Positions 31,066 through 42,882 of a stretch of 64,000 bases of DNA are shown one piece after another. The DNA is from Viola odorata (taxonomy: Eukaryota; Streptophyta; Magnoliopsida; Malpighiales; Violaceae). Position numbers and translations under genes: made by a program. A model generated the notes under the pieces. It did no database searches. It was not told where the DNA came from and saw nothing but the letters and a program-made list of their open reading frames with translations. Where the stretch lies: positions 2,606,501 to 2,670,500 of the forward strand of contig OY829539.1 in the NCBI GenBank assembly GCA_963691705.1, read 5' to 3'. Position 1 is the first letter of the stretch. Each line of letters opens with the position of its first letter.

Positions 31066-32511
31066 TGATATGGTGCATTTTGTATTAATTTTCCATCCCT
31101 TTCCTAGCCCTTTTTGATCATGATGCTACTGTTCTTCTCTTATTTTCCCACTATTTAGCAGATCAGAGCTTTCAGAAAGGAAATATCAAAAAGATGCACC
31201 TTTCATGGATTCTGGACGGATTTGAGAAGCGAGGCCTAGCAGTAGTTGGCAGACAGCGTGCAGGCAGCAGCTTGCCCCTGCATTTGCAGGCAGCAGCTTG
31301 CCCCTGCATTTGTATGCACGCGGCAGCAAAGGACTCAAGCGCGAACAAGGAAACTTCCTTTTTAAGGAGAATCTGCTGATTCTCTCCAATTAATCCAGAT
31401 TTCTCCCATTTTGGCAAGACGATATTCCAAGATCAACTCCAATTAAATTAGAATTTTCCCTTTTAATTAATTTCTATTATTGGAATTTCCTTTTTTGTAA
31501 TTTTCTCTTTTAAAACCCTTTTAGCTTTAGGTTTTGGGATCAATCTTTCATCTTCCACTTTTGGAGTTGGCAGCCACGACCATACTTCTCTATTTTCCAT
31601 TCAATAAACCAGAGCTTTGCTCCGGCCGACAATAATAAAGAGTTTTCTCATTCCCTTCTTCTTCTTTTATGCAATTTATTTATTTTAATTTTAATATGAG
31701 CGGCTAAGCTCTTTTGTTTTTGGTAAGATCATCAAAGGTTGCTTAAGAAGGCTGTGAGGTCGAAGTGAAATTAATAATATCCTTGATTGGTATTTAATTA
31801 TTTAACAATTTCTTGTCAATTCTACTAGGAGTATTTCTAGCCTCATCAATTAGTTGTTTGCCCTAAGCGATTAAAGTCATCACTGTGGTTATAACTAACG
31901 CGAAGCTGTAGGGTAAAGTGGATGATCAGTCAGAGTCATCAGGTCGCTAGTCTCATCTGATTGGGTTAAGTAAGTAATCAGGGTAGAGCCTCGAACGTAC
32001 TGAGTGTCTCGCCCTGGGCGCGTCTTCTTTCATCTTCATGGGTCTTCGAGTATTGCTCCCATAAACGCACCTTGGGGGATGGCGAAGCGTCAAGACTGCT
32101 CCATAAATGTACCTTGGAGTAGTTTCTCATACGAAAGGAAGCGGGGGACCTAAACGTACCTGGTCCTATAGCGCGCCTATCAGCGAGGGATAGAAGTTCA
32201 TTGCACCAATGATCGACCGACTTTGAAAGCAACCCGAGATAGATTCCTACTGGGAACTCCCTTCTCTATTGATTTATTACTCATTTTATTACTGTCTGTT
32301 ACTGCTTTCTTAGATATTAATCAACCAACTCTTGAAAACCCTCCGTTACTTGTTATTGTAAACCCCCCGTTACTTGTTATTGTTCTGATCTGTTTGCCCT
32401 TGCTGCACAACACAAGACAGTGTCACCTTAGTCTCTGTGGATCGATCCTATACACAGTTTAATTGTGCATTTGTTGCGGGAATTATATATTATTTTTGGG
32501 GTGTCTCGACA
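31066..32511 (+). repeat. Probable solo LTR of an Athila-type element
   Basis: Begins TGATATGGTGCATTTTG and ends GTGTCTCGACA. Near the end it has TCTCTGTGGATCGATCC, the same block found near the 3' end of the LTRs of B, C and D. It contains CCATAAACGCACCTTGGG, which matches element D's LTR (CCCAAGGTACGCTTATGG) in reverse orientation. No gag or pol adjoins it. Flanks GCAAT and GCACG match only partly, so exact ends and a target duplication are not proven. A direct duplication of GCAGGCAGCAGCTTGCCCCT lies at about 31260-31310. Confidence 0.6.
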
Positions 32512-32763
32512 GCACGTCACAATCATCCAGCATGTTCATGATTGCAAAAACCTCATATATACTATATAGTATACATCACTTTTCCCATAACCGTAAGTCA
32601 AGCCATCAATTTCTCCTTTAACCCGAAACCCTAAAAGATGGACCAGAAAGAATCACAAAGTAGAACTATAAAACAAGTAATAATGAGAACAAAGTAATAA
32701 TGAGAACAAGAAGCAGAGAAACCTAAATGTGTACCAATGAAGATGATTATAAAGTTTGTAAAT
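32512..32763 (-). other. 3' flank of the TAXIMIN-like gene
   Basis: Likely 3' untranslated region. The probable solo LTR begins about 250 bp past the stop codon. Confidence 0.5.
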
Positions 32764-33375
32764 TTAACATGGTATTTGATCAGTAAACCACTTCATGACA
32801 TTAAAAGGTGCCTTGATCAATTTCAGAGCCAACTCCACTAAGACTGTCACGTATAAACAGCATGACAAAGTCAACCTGCACAATCACCAACACCCAACAA
32901 GATTACACATAATTTATAACCACAAAACTGTTCAAATAAATAAATACACAGCTACATAATTGTAGAGTCACAAAGCCTAAAGATTGTGCATATACCCACA
33001 AGACAAAAAGTACAACCAAAGATCATTCAGCAAACAACAAATTACACCAGACCCAGTTCCTATAATTCATTAAAACTCACGGAGATAATCGCAAAATTAA
33101 TATATGCCAAGGACCCGTGTGCTGAAAAAAGACATACAAGAAAAAAACTCCGACACACAATAGCAAGAAAAAAACAGACATGCGTAAAGAATCCAGAAAT
33201 ATAAAATACTCAAACACAAATTTGTTCTTTAAGAAAAGGAAAAGGTTATGCAGAGTACAAACCCGACGATCCAGACCCCAACGCCGATGATGGAGACAAT
33301 GAGGGAGATAAATGCGAAAGGAAGGCCAAGAAGGAAGCCCAGTGGCCTGCACTCACACTCACACTCACAGCGCAT
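32764..33375 (-). CDS. TAXIMIN-like cysteine-rich peptide
   Basis: Exon 1 runs 33375 down to 33263 and exon 2 32875 down to 32764, with a GTTTGT donor, a GTGCAG acceptor and phase 2; 74 residues, the usual TAXIMIN length. Exon 1 encodes [20 protein letters not shown] and GVWIVG; exon 2 encodes [20 protein letters not shown] and the invariant-looking IPC end. TAXIMINs are conserved plant small signalling peptides; in Arabidopsis, overexpression alters lateral organ separation. The central hydrophobic stretch would act as signal or membrane segment. Unusual points: a CECECEC start encoded by a short tandem repeat, and a cysteine-poor centre (TLSCCLY) where relatives have a longer CICPCC-type segment. 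Both exons were found by reading the frames directly, since each is too short to show as a long ORF. Confidence 0.82.
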
Positions 33376-34897
33376 GTTTGTGCTCTGTTCTTCTTTTCTT
33401 TTCTCCTCGATTTCTTTCTGCCTTTTTTGGACGTGGTATCAGGTATGTTTGTTTCCTCTTTTTTCCCTACTGGTCAATTATTATTATTATTATTATTTTC
33501 TCGATAAAGCTACTGATCAAATTATTCTGTTCTTCTTTATTGCTTTTGTGAACGTGAAGGTGTGAGGCTGTGACGATTTTATATTCCCGACGACTGCAAG
33601 GAGGACAAAAAAAGGCAAGTTGTAGCATTTGTCTTGGTTGGATGCTTAAAGCGATCAATCAAATGATCATACAGGGTTCGTTGACATGAGAACCTTATCT
33701 TTCAAAACTTCTTCAAAGCAACTTCATTTTCATTCCAAAGATTTGGATTTATTTCTATCTTTTGGCCAATTTAAGAAATTTCATGTTCAGATTGATTTGC
33801 TATAGAGTTTGCAAGAGAGTTATTGGTTGGAAAGAAAAGAAATTGTTTCGAGATGAGTTCTTGTCAAATATGTGGTGCAAGCGATTTCGACGCGATTGTT
33901 CTAGTTGGGAAATATTGATGAAGAATGTAAAGTTCATTGTGTTGTATGGAATAAGCTAAGTCGCTCTAAGGGGGGATGGTGCCTGGAGTTTCCAGCATAT
34001 TCGAGAGTTTACTTTTGCATTGTTAGTAATGCAGGGTTGCCGATTATGTCACCATCCAAATTTTCTTTTAGCAAGAACCATGAAAGTCATGTATTTTCCT
34101 ATTTTGTTTGATTTTAGGTTTGCAAATCTAGGGGTGTCAATTTGAGTTTAGAGGTCGGACTTGGATCCCTAACTTGTAGTCCCGATCCGATCGCGTCCAG
34201 ATCCGACCGGCTATTATACGGGTCTGTTGGACTAGTCTCGGTCCCGACCCGTCACATTTAGTCGGGTCTAGGATTAGACCCGTTAAAAAATAGACTCGGC
34301 TTCAATTATCTATTTATTTATTTATTTAAAAAAAAAGAACCCTCAAGTCATAATTTTTCTTACATAAAAAGATGAAAGTTGTATTCAGATTGAAAAATGA
34401 GGAAGACACGTGGTTTGCATATAAGAACCCTCAGGTAATTGTATTACAAACATAGTATGTTCTTTGGTTATCTTATTTTCAAACCTGACAAGTAATTGTA
34501 TGCTGTGCCAAACGAATCCGTTCAAATGAATTTGAGTAATTCAATTTTATATTCCTCCAGAAATTGAATTAGTAAGTTAATTAAGTTTACTGGTTTGGTT
34601 TGTAATAGCATTAGTTAATTATTAGTTAATTAAATTTACTAAGCCCGTCACCGATTATGGGCTATCAGCTATGATGTTAATGGGGACCAATATCAACAAA
34701 TTAATATAAGATCGAGATTAAAAAGTTAAATCGAGCTCATATCGTGAAAATTGAGCTTATAAGGTAAATATGATCCTCTATGGTCAAACAAAGATTAAAA
34801 ACTCAAAATCGAGCTCATAAGATAAAAAAATGATCCTATCTGGTCAAATCGCGACTTAACAATCAAAATCAAGATCAAATAGTAAAAATTGAGCTAC
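33376..34897. other. Upstream of the TAXIMIN-like gene; mixed intergenic sequence
   Basis: Holds a (TTA)n microsatellite at about 33478-33497. A possible zinc-finger relic lies near 33855-34110. One end of a hAT-like element is possible at 34130 (AGGGGTGTCAATTTG, followed by GGGTC/GACCCG-rich sequence). A degenerate repeat of about 75 bp lies at 34710-34860 (AAATCGAGCTCATAAG...GATCCTATCTGGTCAAA). No intact gene. Confidence 0.45.
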
Positions 34898-34902
34898 ATG
34901 TA
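34898..34902. repeat. Target site duplication, left (element D)
   Basis: ATGTA, identical to 54322-54326. Confidence 0.95.
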
Positions 34903-35084
34903 TGACGCGCCGTTGAAACGCGCGTCAAAAGTAATAAAATACTTCCTGATAGGCTAGATGCACAAATTAATGTATATAGCGGCAAGTCAGGGTCGAACCA
35001 CAGGGAAAATGAAGGACTAAATTTAATCTTGCCCTAAATGTATGATGAGGATGAAAATGCAACAGACATAAAAGTAACACACAA

Positions 35085-35116
<32 letters not shown>

Positions 35117-36500
35117 TGGTTGGTCTAGACGAATCTAGCCAACGATGGCAGTTGATGTTGAGACAGAGAATAAAAATGCAAATAACAAGTAATAATAGAC
35201 AAACGAAATAATTAAATAAAAGGGAACGAAAATAAAGCAAGAGAATATCAATAAAAATGGTAAAGACTAACAAGTGTAATAAAGATAATAACAAAGTAAG
35301 TAAAGATAATAAATCAGATAAAAGGAGAAATCTTAGCAGGGGTAGACAGCGGATTGCGTCGAGGTCTAGTCGGTCATCGGTGCAAGGATAGGCTGCGTTC
35401 ACGCCATAGACGTGCTATAGGAACCTTGTTTTCACGTGGATTCCCTACTTCTCTTATTAAGAGAAGTCACTCCCAAGGTACGCTTATGGGAGTGGCCGTG
35501 ACACTGTGCCCAAGGTACGCTTATGGGTCATACACACAGGCCCGTGAAGTGGAGAGAAGACACGTCTAGGGCTAGACACTGAGAAGTCTGCCCTAACCGG
35601 TTTCTTGCCCTAGCCAGATTGGACCAAACAACATGATGACTTTGGACCAGGTGCCTACTCTATTCCATGGCCTCACGTTAGTTATTACCATGGAAATGAC
35701 AATATTCATGAGAAACATGCAAATAGGTGATCAAACTACCAACAAATCTCACACGAAATGACAATAAAATGGCAAGAAAGCGGATACAACAATGAACACG
35801 TTTTAAGAACACTTTGACCTCCCAACTATCCTCTTGCAATCCTTAAAACACCCCTGCCAAGACTAAGAGATTTAGCCACTCATGCTGGAAATCATGCACA
35901 AGATAGATGGAGAAAGCAACATAAACAGAGAAGAGGTGCAAATGAAAATGAAAATCTGGATTAAAAACTAATTGGAGCTTGGGGCTCCAATTTCTGGAAA
36001 AATAAAGGAAGAACAAATCCCAATGTTAGAGAGGTGGCTACAATGATTGAAAACCCTAAAAAGATGAAAAATATACTAAAGAGAGCCCCATTTTAACCTA
36101 AAGTTAAGGTTCTATATATAGCCTAACAACCCCACTAGGGGACAAAATGGTATGGAGGAATATTCTCTGATGAGCTGGATGATTTGCACATGGAATCCCG
36201 CTAGAATCTTTTAGCATCTTCGGCCAAGCGTCATTCGGAAAGAAACACGCACGTGCTTCGTCTAGGCCTAGACATAAGATCACATCTAGGCCCCGACGGT
36301 AGGTCTCGACGACAAAACTGCGTCTAGGGCTCGACGATGAAAGATCAGCAAAAATGCATCCAAATGGCGCGCTTTTCAGCAAGTTTTTCCCTTTAGTCCA
36401 AATCTACAAAGTGGTTGGAAAACAAACCAAATTAGTAGTATCAAGTGTGAAATTAGACCTAAAAGAGAGGGAAAAACATGCATAAAAAGGCATCATATCA
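34903..36500 (-). repeat. 3' LTR of element D
   Basis: 1598 bp, TGACGCGCCG...CATATCA. It includes a G30 run (35085-35114) and a minus-strand TATA box near 36110-36122 (GGCTATATATAG). Confidence 0.95.
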
Positions 36501-36515
36501 AATTCCCCCACACTG
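36501..36515 (-). other. Polypurine tract of element D
   Basis: The minus strand reads CAGTGTGGGGGAATT directly against the start of the 3' LTR, as expected for the plus-strand DNA primer. Confidence 0.85.
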
Positions 36516-39333
36516 CCCATTGCTCGCCCTCGAGCAATCAAAAAGGAAAACACACCCCAAGACACAGACAAGCACAACCAACCATAGCACAAGAATTAAC
36601 AAACCAAACAATCAGCCCTAACCATGTCAAGACATACTCCGCCTAGATAACTCTGCATCAAATCATTAGGATAACGACCCTAATGAAGAAACTTTACCAC
36701 ATCAGACTTGGCATCAGCAATCCTCACCGGGGTAAGTGTTTACACTCACACTCAACTAGGCTCGGTGTTTAACCACTCAAGTATGCAAATTAACAAGACA
36801 CACAACATAGTTTGCACATCAACCCGAGTTAAAATCCACATGCTTAGGCAATCAACAATCAGAAATGAACTTTGCACCATAAAAAAGGATTGAAAGGAAA
36901 TGTGTATAGAGAATATGAACAATATGGAGAGAAAAGGGAAAGAAAGAAAGAAAGAAAATAGGAAAAGCAAGAGGATAAATGATATACAAAGAGCAAAAAG
37001 AGGAGAATAGAATGAAAAACCCGGATGGAGATGAAGCGGTGAGGCAGTATCCGTCAAGGGCAGACAGTCGAGGGCTAGACGAAATTCTTCTTCTGGGGGG
37101 AGTTCTTCTCTTGGGAGCCATGCTGATAATACTTCTTTTTTTCTTGTTCGTGCCTTTGCCTTCTTTCGTTTTTCTTTTTTTTTTTTTTTTTTTGAAACTA
37201 GATAAGACTTTCTTTTCTTTGCTTCGTTTCTGGTTTTGAATATTTTTTTTTTGTTTTTTTTGTTTTTTACAAAGATGAAAACGAATTTGACAAACTTCAG
37301 CTGATGAAGATTGAGTTAGCTCAAGGATTTTGGCAACTTACTTCGGCTAGGGCTTGATGACTTTGCCCTAGACCTTTTTCGGCATCTACACCTTCTTGTC
37401 GGTCTCCCCCACACTTAGGCTTTGCTGATCATCTAGCCCGCCACCTCTGACAAATACCGCTCACCTGCCAAGGAAAAAGGGGCAAGAAAAGTGAGAACAA
37501 GTGTTTACAGAAGAGAGAAATGAGAAGGGAATGAGATGTCGGGGGATAAACGAAAAAGAGTGGAATGATAGAAAGAAAAAGAAACGAAAACAAAGATGCA
37601 AATTTCATTTTTTTCCGTCTTGTTATTGCTTTCCTAAGACTGATGGTGCCCATACCCAGGGGTCTCATGCAAACTTAGTTGAGTGCCTAGCTAAGCATTG
37701 AATCACACATGAAAAATAAGACTGTATAGGCTCAAATGCTCACAAAGTGCTATAAATGATTGCTGATGTTTAGTGCAAATGTAGGTTATAAGAGCTAACA
37801 GGCAAAACATGCAAGATCTAGGGCAAGACCAACATGAAAGGCAGTTCATTTCATGTGCACAAGTCAGAAGTGTGTGTCCATACTCGGGGGTTTTTAAAAC
37901 TAGGCAGTGCTAACAAGTTAGCAAAATACTTGGTAATGAAAATCCAAAAATCTGAAAAAAATTTAAATTTTTCACAAAGCATGCAATCAAACATAAATAT
38001 TAAAATATCACACAAACACATAAATCCTCCCCCCACACTGAGGCTTCGCAATGTCCTCAATGCGAGAGAGATGCACTAAACAAATGAGAGTTCAGATCAT
38101 AAAAGGAGTTCAAGAGAAGGGGGAAGGGATAGGAGAATGTTGTGGAGTGCCCTAGGGCGATGGTGCATTGCCAATCGGCCGAATCTAGTGATGGTGGAGG
38201 TCGCCGACTTAGATCCGGTGACTTCTAGGTTTTCATCGAACGGCGGCTGGGAGTTGGAAGGCTCACCGGCGGCGGTAGCTTTCTCATTTTTTGGCCCTAG
38301 GTCAGTGTGGCGAGAGTGGGAGTGAGAGTGGCCGGAATCGGTGGTTGGTGGTCCCGATTTTGTGGGCTACCATTTCAATTTTTGTAGGCTTCTTGGGGGA
38401 CATGGTGTTTGGCTAAGTGTGTGGCTAGGGTTTCAAGGGAAGAAGATGTAGTGAGGGTGAAAGGGACATGGATGAATGTTGGAGATGGGGGAGGAAAGGA
38501 AAAAAAAAGAAAAAAGAAAAAAGATATGGAAAAAAAATGACTCAAGTGAGAGGAAGGAAGAGGAGACGTCCTTGCTACGTGGCGCGACGCGGTAGGTCGG
38601 CGAGTGAGGCGCAGATCGTGGATGACGTGGGGCGTTGTGAGTGGCGAGGGGCTGACGTGGATGCGTGGCGCGTTGTGGTTGGCTGCTCCAGATCTGATGA
38701 CGCGGTGACACGTGGCTCGATGGGATTGAGCAAGGCGGATTGCGAGACACGTGTCGCTCCCTGGTTGCACGCGAGCTGGATTGCGGATAAGACGGGTTGG
38801 ATGAGGAGATGCCATGTGGCGCGCGGGCATTGGGAGCACGGATTGTGGATAAGGCGCTGCCACGTGGCGCGCGCTGATTCGTCATTGCGGATTGGGGGAC
38901 GATGACGCGTTAACTAGCTGGATGAGGCGTTGAAGACGCGTGGCGAGCGCGGATTGGGCTTCACGGATTGTGGGACGCGTGTCGCCGGGTGAGAGGACAA
39001 GGCAGATTGCGGATAAGCACTAACTGGTTGGAGACGCGTGTCTCGCGCTGGCTGGTGCCGCATGTCGCGCGCTGGCTGGTGCCGCGCCCCCTGCATTTCA
39101 AATTTTGAAAAAGGATATGGAGAGGAGGGAAAAAAATTAAAAGGAGATAAAGGAATAATACATAGGAAAATAATAATAATAAAAATAAAAACCAAATAAA
39201 ATAAAATAAAAGAAAGGAATAACAGAAATAATTATTTAAAAGAGAGATACGAGGAAAAAAATAAAATGAGGCGCGATGAAATGCCTCCTTGACCGGCCAT
39301 CTTTTTCGTCCAGGCCCGGACGATGGTAGACGT
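36516..39333 (-). other. 3' non-coding region of element D
   Basis: No convincing gene, and no ATHILA ORF as in B. The CCCCACACT-plus-GACATTGCG signature lies at about 38030-38065, and a second CCCCCACACT at 37406. Simple T runs lie at 37170-37270. From about 38137 to 39090 the sequence becomes GC-rich, with recurring CACGTG, ACGCGT and GCGGATTG words, unlike the rest of the element. Frames here are open on both strands, but their composition is repeat-like. Confidence 0.6.
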
Positions 39334-39861
39334 CTAGGGCAAGGCTGGTGGGTCTGCCACTAGAGGGTGGAAACCTTCGTGGAATAGCTCCAATCTGTGG
39401 TCACGCACTTTGGAAATGAGGCCCGTGTCCATACTCTGAATCCCGACCACACCATGATCATACAACTTCGTGACACGGTAAGGGCCAGTCCTCCTATGCT
39501 TCAACTTTCTGGAAAAGAGCCTAAGACAAGAATTATAAAGTAAAACCTTTTGTCCAGTATCAAAGGTTTTAGAAGAGAGCAACTTATCGTGGTGAGTGTT
39601 AGTCTTAGCCGTGTCTTGGGCAGGTTGCGGAGTTGGGTTATCATTGGGTGTCTTGCCCTCGATGGTCAAGGTAGTGGCAGTAGCAGTTGGGGCGGGGGTT
39701 ACCGTAGCCTCAAAAGTGGTCATGACAACAGCTGGAGTCATGGTTGGTTGAGGAGTGCAGAGAGCTGGGTCAGGTGTCTTGACGTCGATGACCGTCCATC
39801 CAAGGGCCTCGTGGTATCCTTTTGAGTGTCGACACCAGCTCGCGCTCGGCATCTGGATCAA
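39334..39861 (-). pseudogene. Element D pol remnant: RT linker fused to integrase C-terminus
   Basis: Continues in the shifted frame: EALGWTVIDVKTPDPALCT, the segment before RT, then about 45 residues rich in Thr, Pro and Ala (TPAPTATATTLTIEG) that match neither B nor C. Then comes the integrase end, TFDTGQKVLLYNSCLRLFSR, RTGPYRVTKLYDHGVVGIQS and FHEGFHPLVADPPALP. RT, RNase H, and the zinc finger and D-D-E core of integrase are missing. The join keeps an open frame, so the deleted form could have been mobilised as such. Confidence 0.85.
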
Positions 39862-41094
39862 GCTTGCTAGAGATGATCACCGGGAGTGTGTCATGTTCGC
39901 CAAGGTAGGCGTACTTGAGGTGCGAGGGCAAGCTCTTCAACTTCAACTTAGGGCCCTGCACAAAAGAAGGGGCAAACGCTAGATTTATAGTGATGTTCCT
40001 GTCGAGGGCAAGATGTTTAGACTTGTCAGCGTTAAGATCGAAGACTTGTGTATCTATAGGGTCAACACTATCAACAATTGAGTGCTCTGAAGTCACAAGT
40101 GTCAAGACCAAAGGGTCCAGTGCGACGGGCGGAATGCTCCTGTCTAGGGCAAGCTGTAGAAACTCATCAATAGCAAGTTTAGAAACATTAGTAACAGCAG
40201 GCTCAACAATATCAACAAAGTTCACGCTAGAAAACTCAGTGGGACATCTCATATCATCAAGCATATTGAACTTTATAGTCTCCCCATCGAACTCAAGAGT
40301 AATAGAGGCGTCATGGACGTCGATCTTGGCTTTTGCCGTCCTAAGGAATGGTCTGCCCAGGAGCATATCTGAGGCCTTGACAGATTGCCCATTCTCCATG
40401 TCAATCACGTAGAAATCGGCTGGGTAGATGAAATCGCCAACTTGGACTAAGACGTCCTCAACGACCCCCTTGGGGTAGATGACAGATTTGTCAGCTAGTT
40501 GGATCATGGTCTCGGTGGGCTTGAGGGGTCCAAGGCCTAGACTGTTGTATAACGTCAAGGGCATGACGTCGATACCTGCACCAGAATCACACATAGCTCT
40601 ACCAATATCAGTAGTACCGATTTTACATGGGATGGAGAACATACCTTTATCCTTGCACTTCAGTGGTAGGTTTCGCTGGATCGCGACCGAGATATTCCTA
40701 CCTACGCAAATCTTTTTCACACTTATCATGTCACATTTGTTAGCACACCAATTTTTCAAAAACTTGGCATAGCGAGGCACATTTTTGATGGCCTGGAGAA
40801 GTGGGATATTGACGAGGACTTTGCTAAACATATCAAGAATTTCGCGATCCTCTTCCTTCTTCTTTGTCTTGACGAGACTTTGAGGAAAGGGCGGCTCAAG
40901 GATCTTGTGTATATACTCTTGGGTGAATTCTTGTGGGCTTGTGTCACCTCGTGGGGCCATCCCTCTTGGAGATCTAATGCGGTCCTTCATCATTTCCGGA
41001 AGTTTAGGCCCAATGAACTTGGCTTTGGGTATTTTCTTGGCCAAGATTTCGGGCTCGACAGCTGGTTCGGCGTCTAGGCCAAGATGCTCTGGGG
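39770..41094 (-). pseudogene. Element D gag C-terminus and protease (after insertion of C)
   Basis: Contains SPQEFTQEYIHKILEPPFPQ, then the aspartic protease block AMCDSGAGIDVMPLTLYNSL, with the D-S-G catalytic triplet intact, and LLGRPFLRTAKAKIDVHDA. The linker LKYAYLGEHDTLPVIIS leads toward RT. An extra A in an AAAA run near 39813 shifts the frame, giving the stop at 39770-39772. The protease is the best preserved enzyme of D. Confidence 0.85.
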
Positions 41095-41099
41095 AGGGT
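41095..41099. repeat. Target site duplication, left (element C)
   Basis: AGGGT, identical to 51132-51136. Confidence 0.95.
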
Positions 41100-42625
41100 T
41101 GATTGATTGATTATTTTGTATAAATTTATTATCTCTTTTAGTCATAATCGAGGTAAAGATACTACTAATTCGAGTCTATTTTCTCCTTTTTCTAGAAATA
41201 TACTTAAAGGATCAAAAGAGGAAAAAGGACGAAATGGCTTAAAGAAATAAGCAAAAACAATCGATCAAGTTACGAAGGTGAAAATCGGAATCGAAGCAAT
41301 CTCATGGGTGCTGAAAATTCAAAGGAGATACCTCAAATTTGGCCAGCACTATTCATCCGAGCACTATTCATCTATCACTATTGGCCCAACATTATTTATC
41401 CAGCACTATTCATCTGACACTATTGCCCTGATACTATTCACATGGCACTATTCATACGGCCCATATCCAAATGAACCAAACTTCATCTTCTTCCTTCAAC
41501 CATTCCACGCAAATGTGCAAAAGCTTCCAAATCCAAAATCAATTACCTTCCACATTCAAAAACAATTGGCCATCTTTGAACCAACAAATCAAAGATTCAA
41601 GATTTTCCCAAACAACCGGCCAAATGGATCAACAAAATCAGCCACCTACTACGCCACAAAATCAGGTCAAATTCACACCGGAAATCAACTATTTCAAGGA
41701 TGGAAATTACAATAAAACCAGCCCACGAATTGCTATAAATAGGCTTGTATTCTCAACCTTTGGAATCATCCAATCTTGCATCGAATCAAGCAAGAGGCAG
41801 AAGAGAGCAAGAGAGGGTGAGGAGAGAGAAATAAATAAAAGTGTGTATGTAATAAAAGAGTGAGAGAGAAAATAATGTGGAGGAAGATGCAGGATTATTT
41901 ATAGTCTCGAGCCTACTTCTATCAGTTATCTCTTTCCTTTCTCAATTTTCCTACTTTTATTAATTTTTATATTTCATATTTTGATTGTTATTTTTATTAT
42001 GTATTCTAGCTAACTCTTTCGTTCTTGGTAGAGATTAAAAAGTTCATAATTCATATTATTGTGAGATCTAATTGCTCTTTATAAAAATTATCTTTGTATT
42101 TATTCTCTTTCTAAATTAATGCCAATTTATCCTTGTTATATTTAGGTCTGATCACCCTAGATTTTAATCTAGATAATTACAGTTAGTTCTAATAACTTTG
42201 GGTCTACATTGTTAAAAGAACGCAGTAAACAACTAATAGATTACAGGCATAATACTTGCTATTTGAAATTAGAGAAAGAGAATAATTAGGTTTATAGGGA
42301 CAAGTGAACCGATCTCTAAGCCTAGAGAAGTCTCTCCCTATTTTTATCAATCGACTAGTTAAATCCTATAAGTGAACCTTAGGATTGCTGGAAGATTAGG
42401 GTCCTTGATAGAGAGTGTCTTTAAGTGACTTGATACAGGAGGAGAGTAGGAAGTCTAAGTGAACCTGATTTCTATAGCTTCTCTACAAAAAATGATTTTA
42501 AATATATTTGCATAAATGATCAATAATATTGAATTATGACCTTATAAGATCTCTACCAGGAATTTTTAATTTATTGTTTCATAACTCTTCACTTGTTATC
42601 CAGTAATTGTATTTTTCACTTTTTA

Positions 42626-42673
<48 letters not shown>

Positions 42674-42826
42674 CAAATTGAACTATCAACAATTCCCCTT
42701 TGTTATTATTTTTGTCATCTTTATAAGAAAACTGAAGTTAGACTAACCGTCCCTGAGGATCGAACCTCTTACTACTGTACACAAGTGTTAAGTTGTATTT
42801 ATTTTTGACGGATTCGACACCCATCA
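41100..42826 (+). repeat. 5' LTR of element C
   Basis: 1727 bp, TGATTGATTG...CACCCATCA. TATA box TATAAATA at 41734-41741. A (TA)n microsatellite at about 42629-42671 is longer than in the other LTR. Confidence 0.96.
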
Positions 42827-42831
42827 AATTT

Positions 42832-42849
42832 TGGCGCCGTTGCCAGGGA
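42832..42849 (+). other. Primer binding site of element C (tRNA-Asp type)
   Basis: TGGCGCCGTTGCCAGGGA, one mismatch from the complement of the tRNA-Asp 3' end, 5 nt after the LTR. Confidence 0.9.
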
Positions 42850-42882
42850 TGGTGTACTAATTTTTGTTTTTTTTGTTTTTTT

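Noticed and set aside
34130..34320. GGGTC/GACCCG-rich sequence after AGGGGTGTCAATTTG, like one end of a hAT element
   Set aside because: No opposite end or target duplication found before element D; noted only in the intergenic entry.
38375..38905. Overlapping open frames of 145-162 residues on both strands
   Set aside because: They are rich in Arg, Ser, Pro and His, arise from the GC-rich repetitive segment of element D, and show no domain or codon pattern. Not called as genes.
41278..41863. Open frames of 130-194 residues in element C LTRs (also 49598-50182)
   Set aside because: Present in both LTRs, driven by repeated CACTATTCAT words, overlapping the U3 region and TATA box. Fortuitous.
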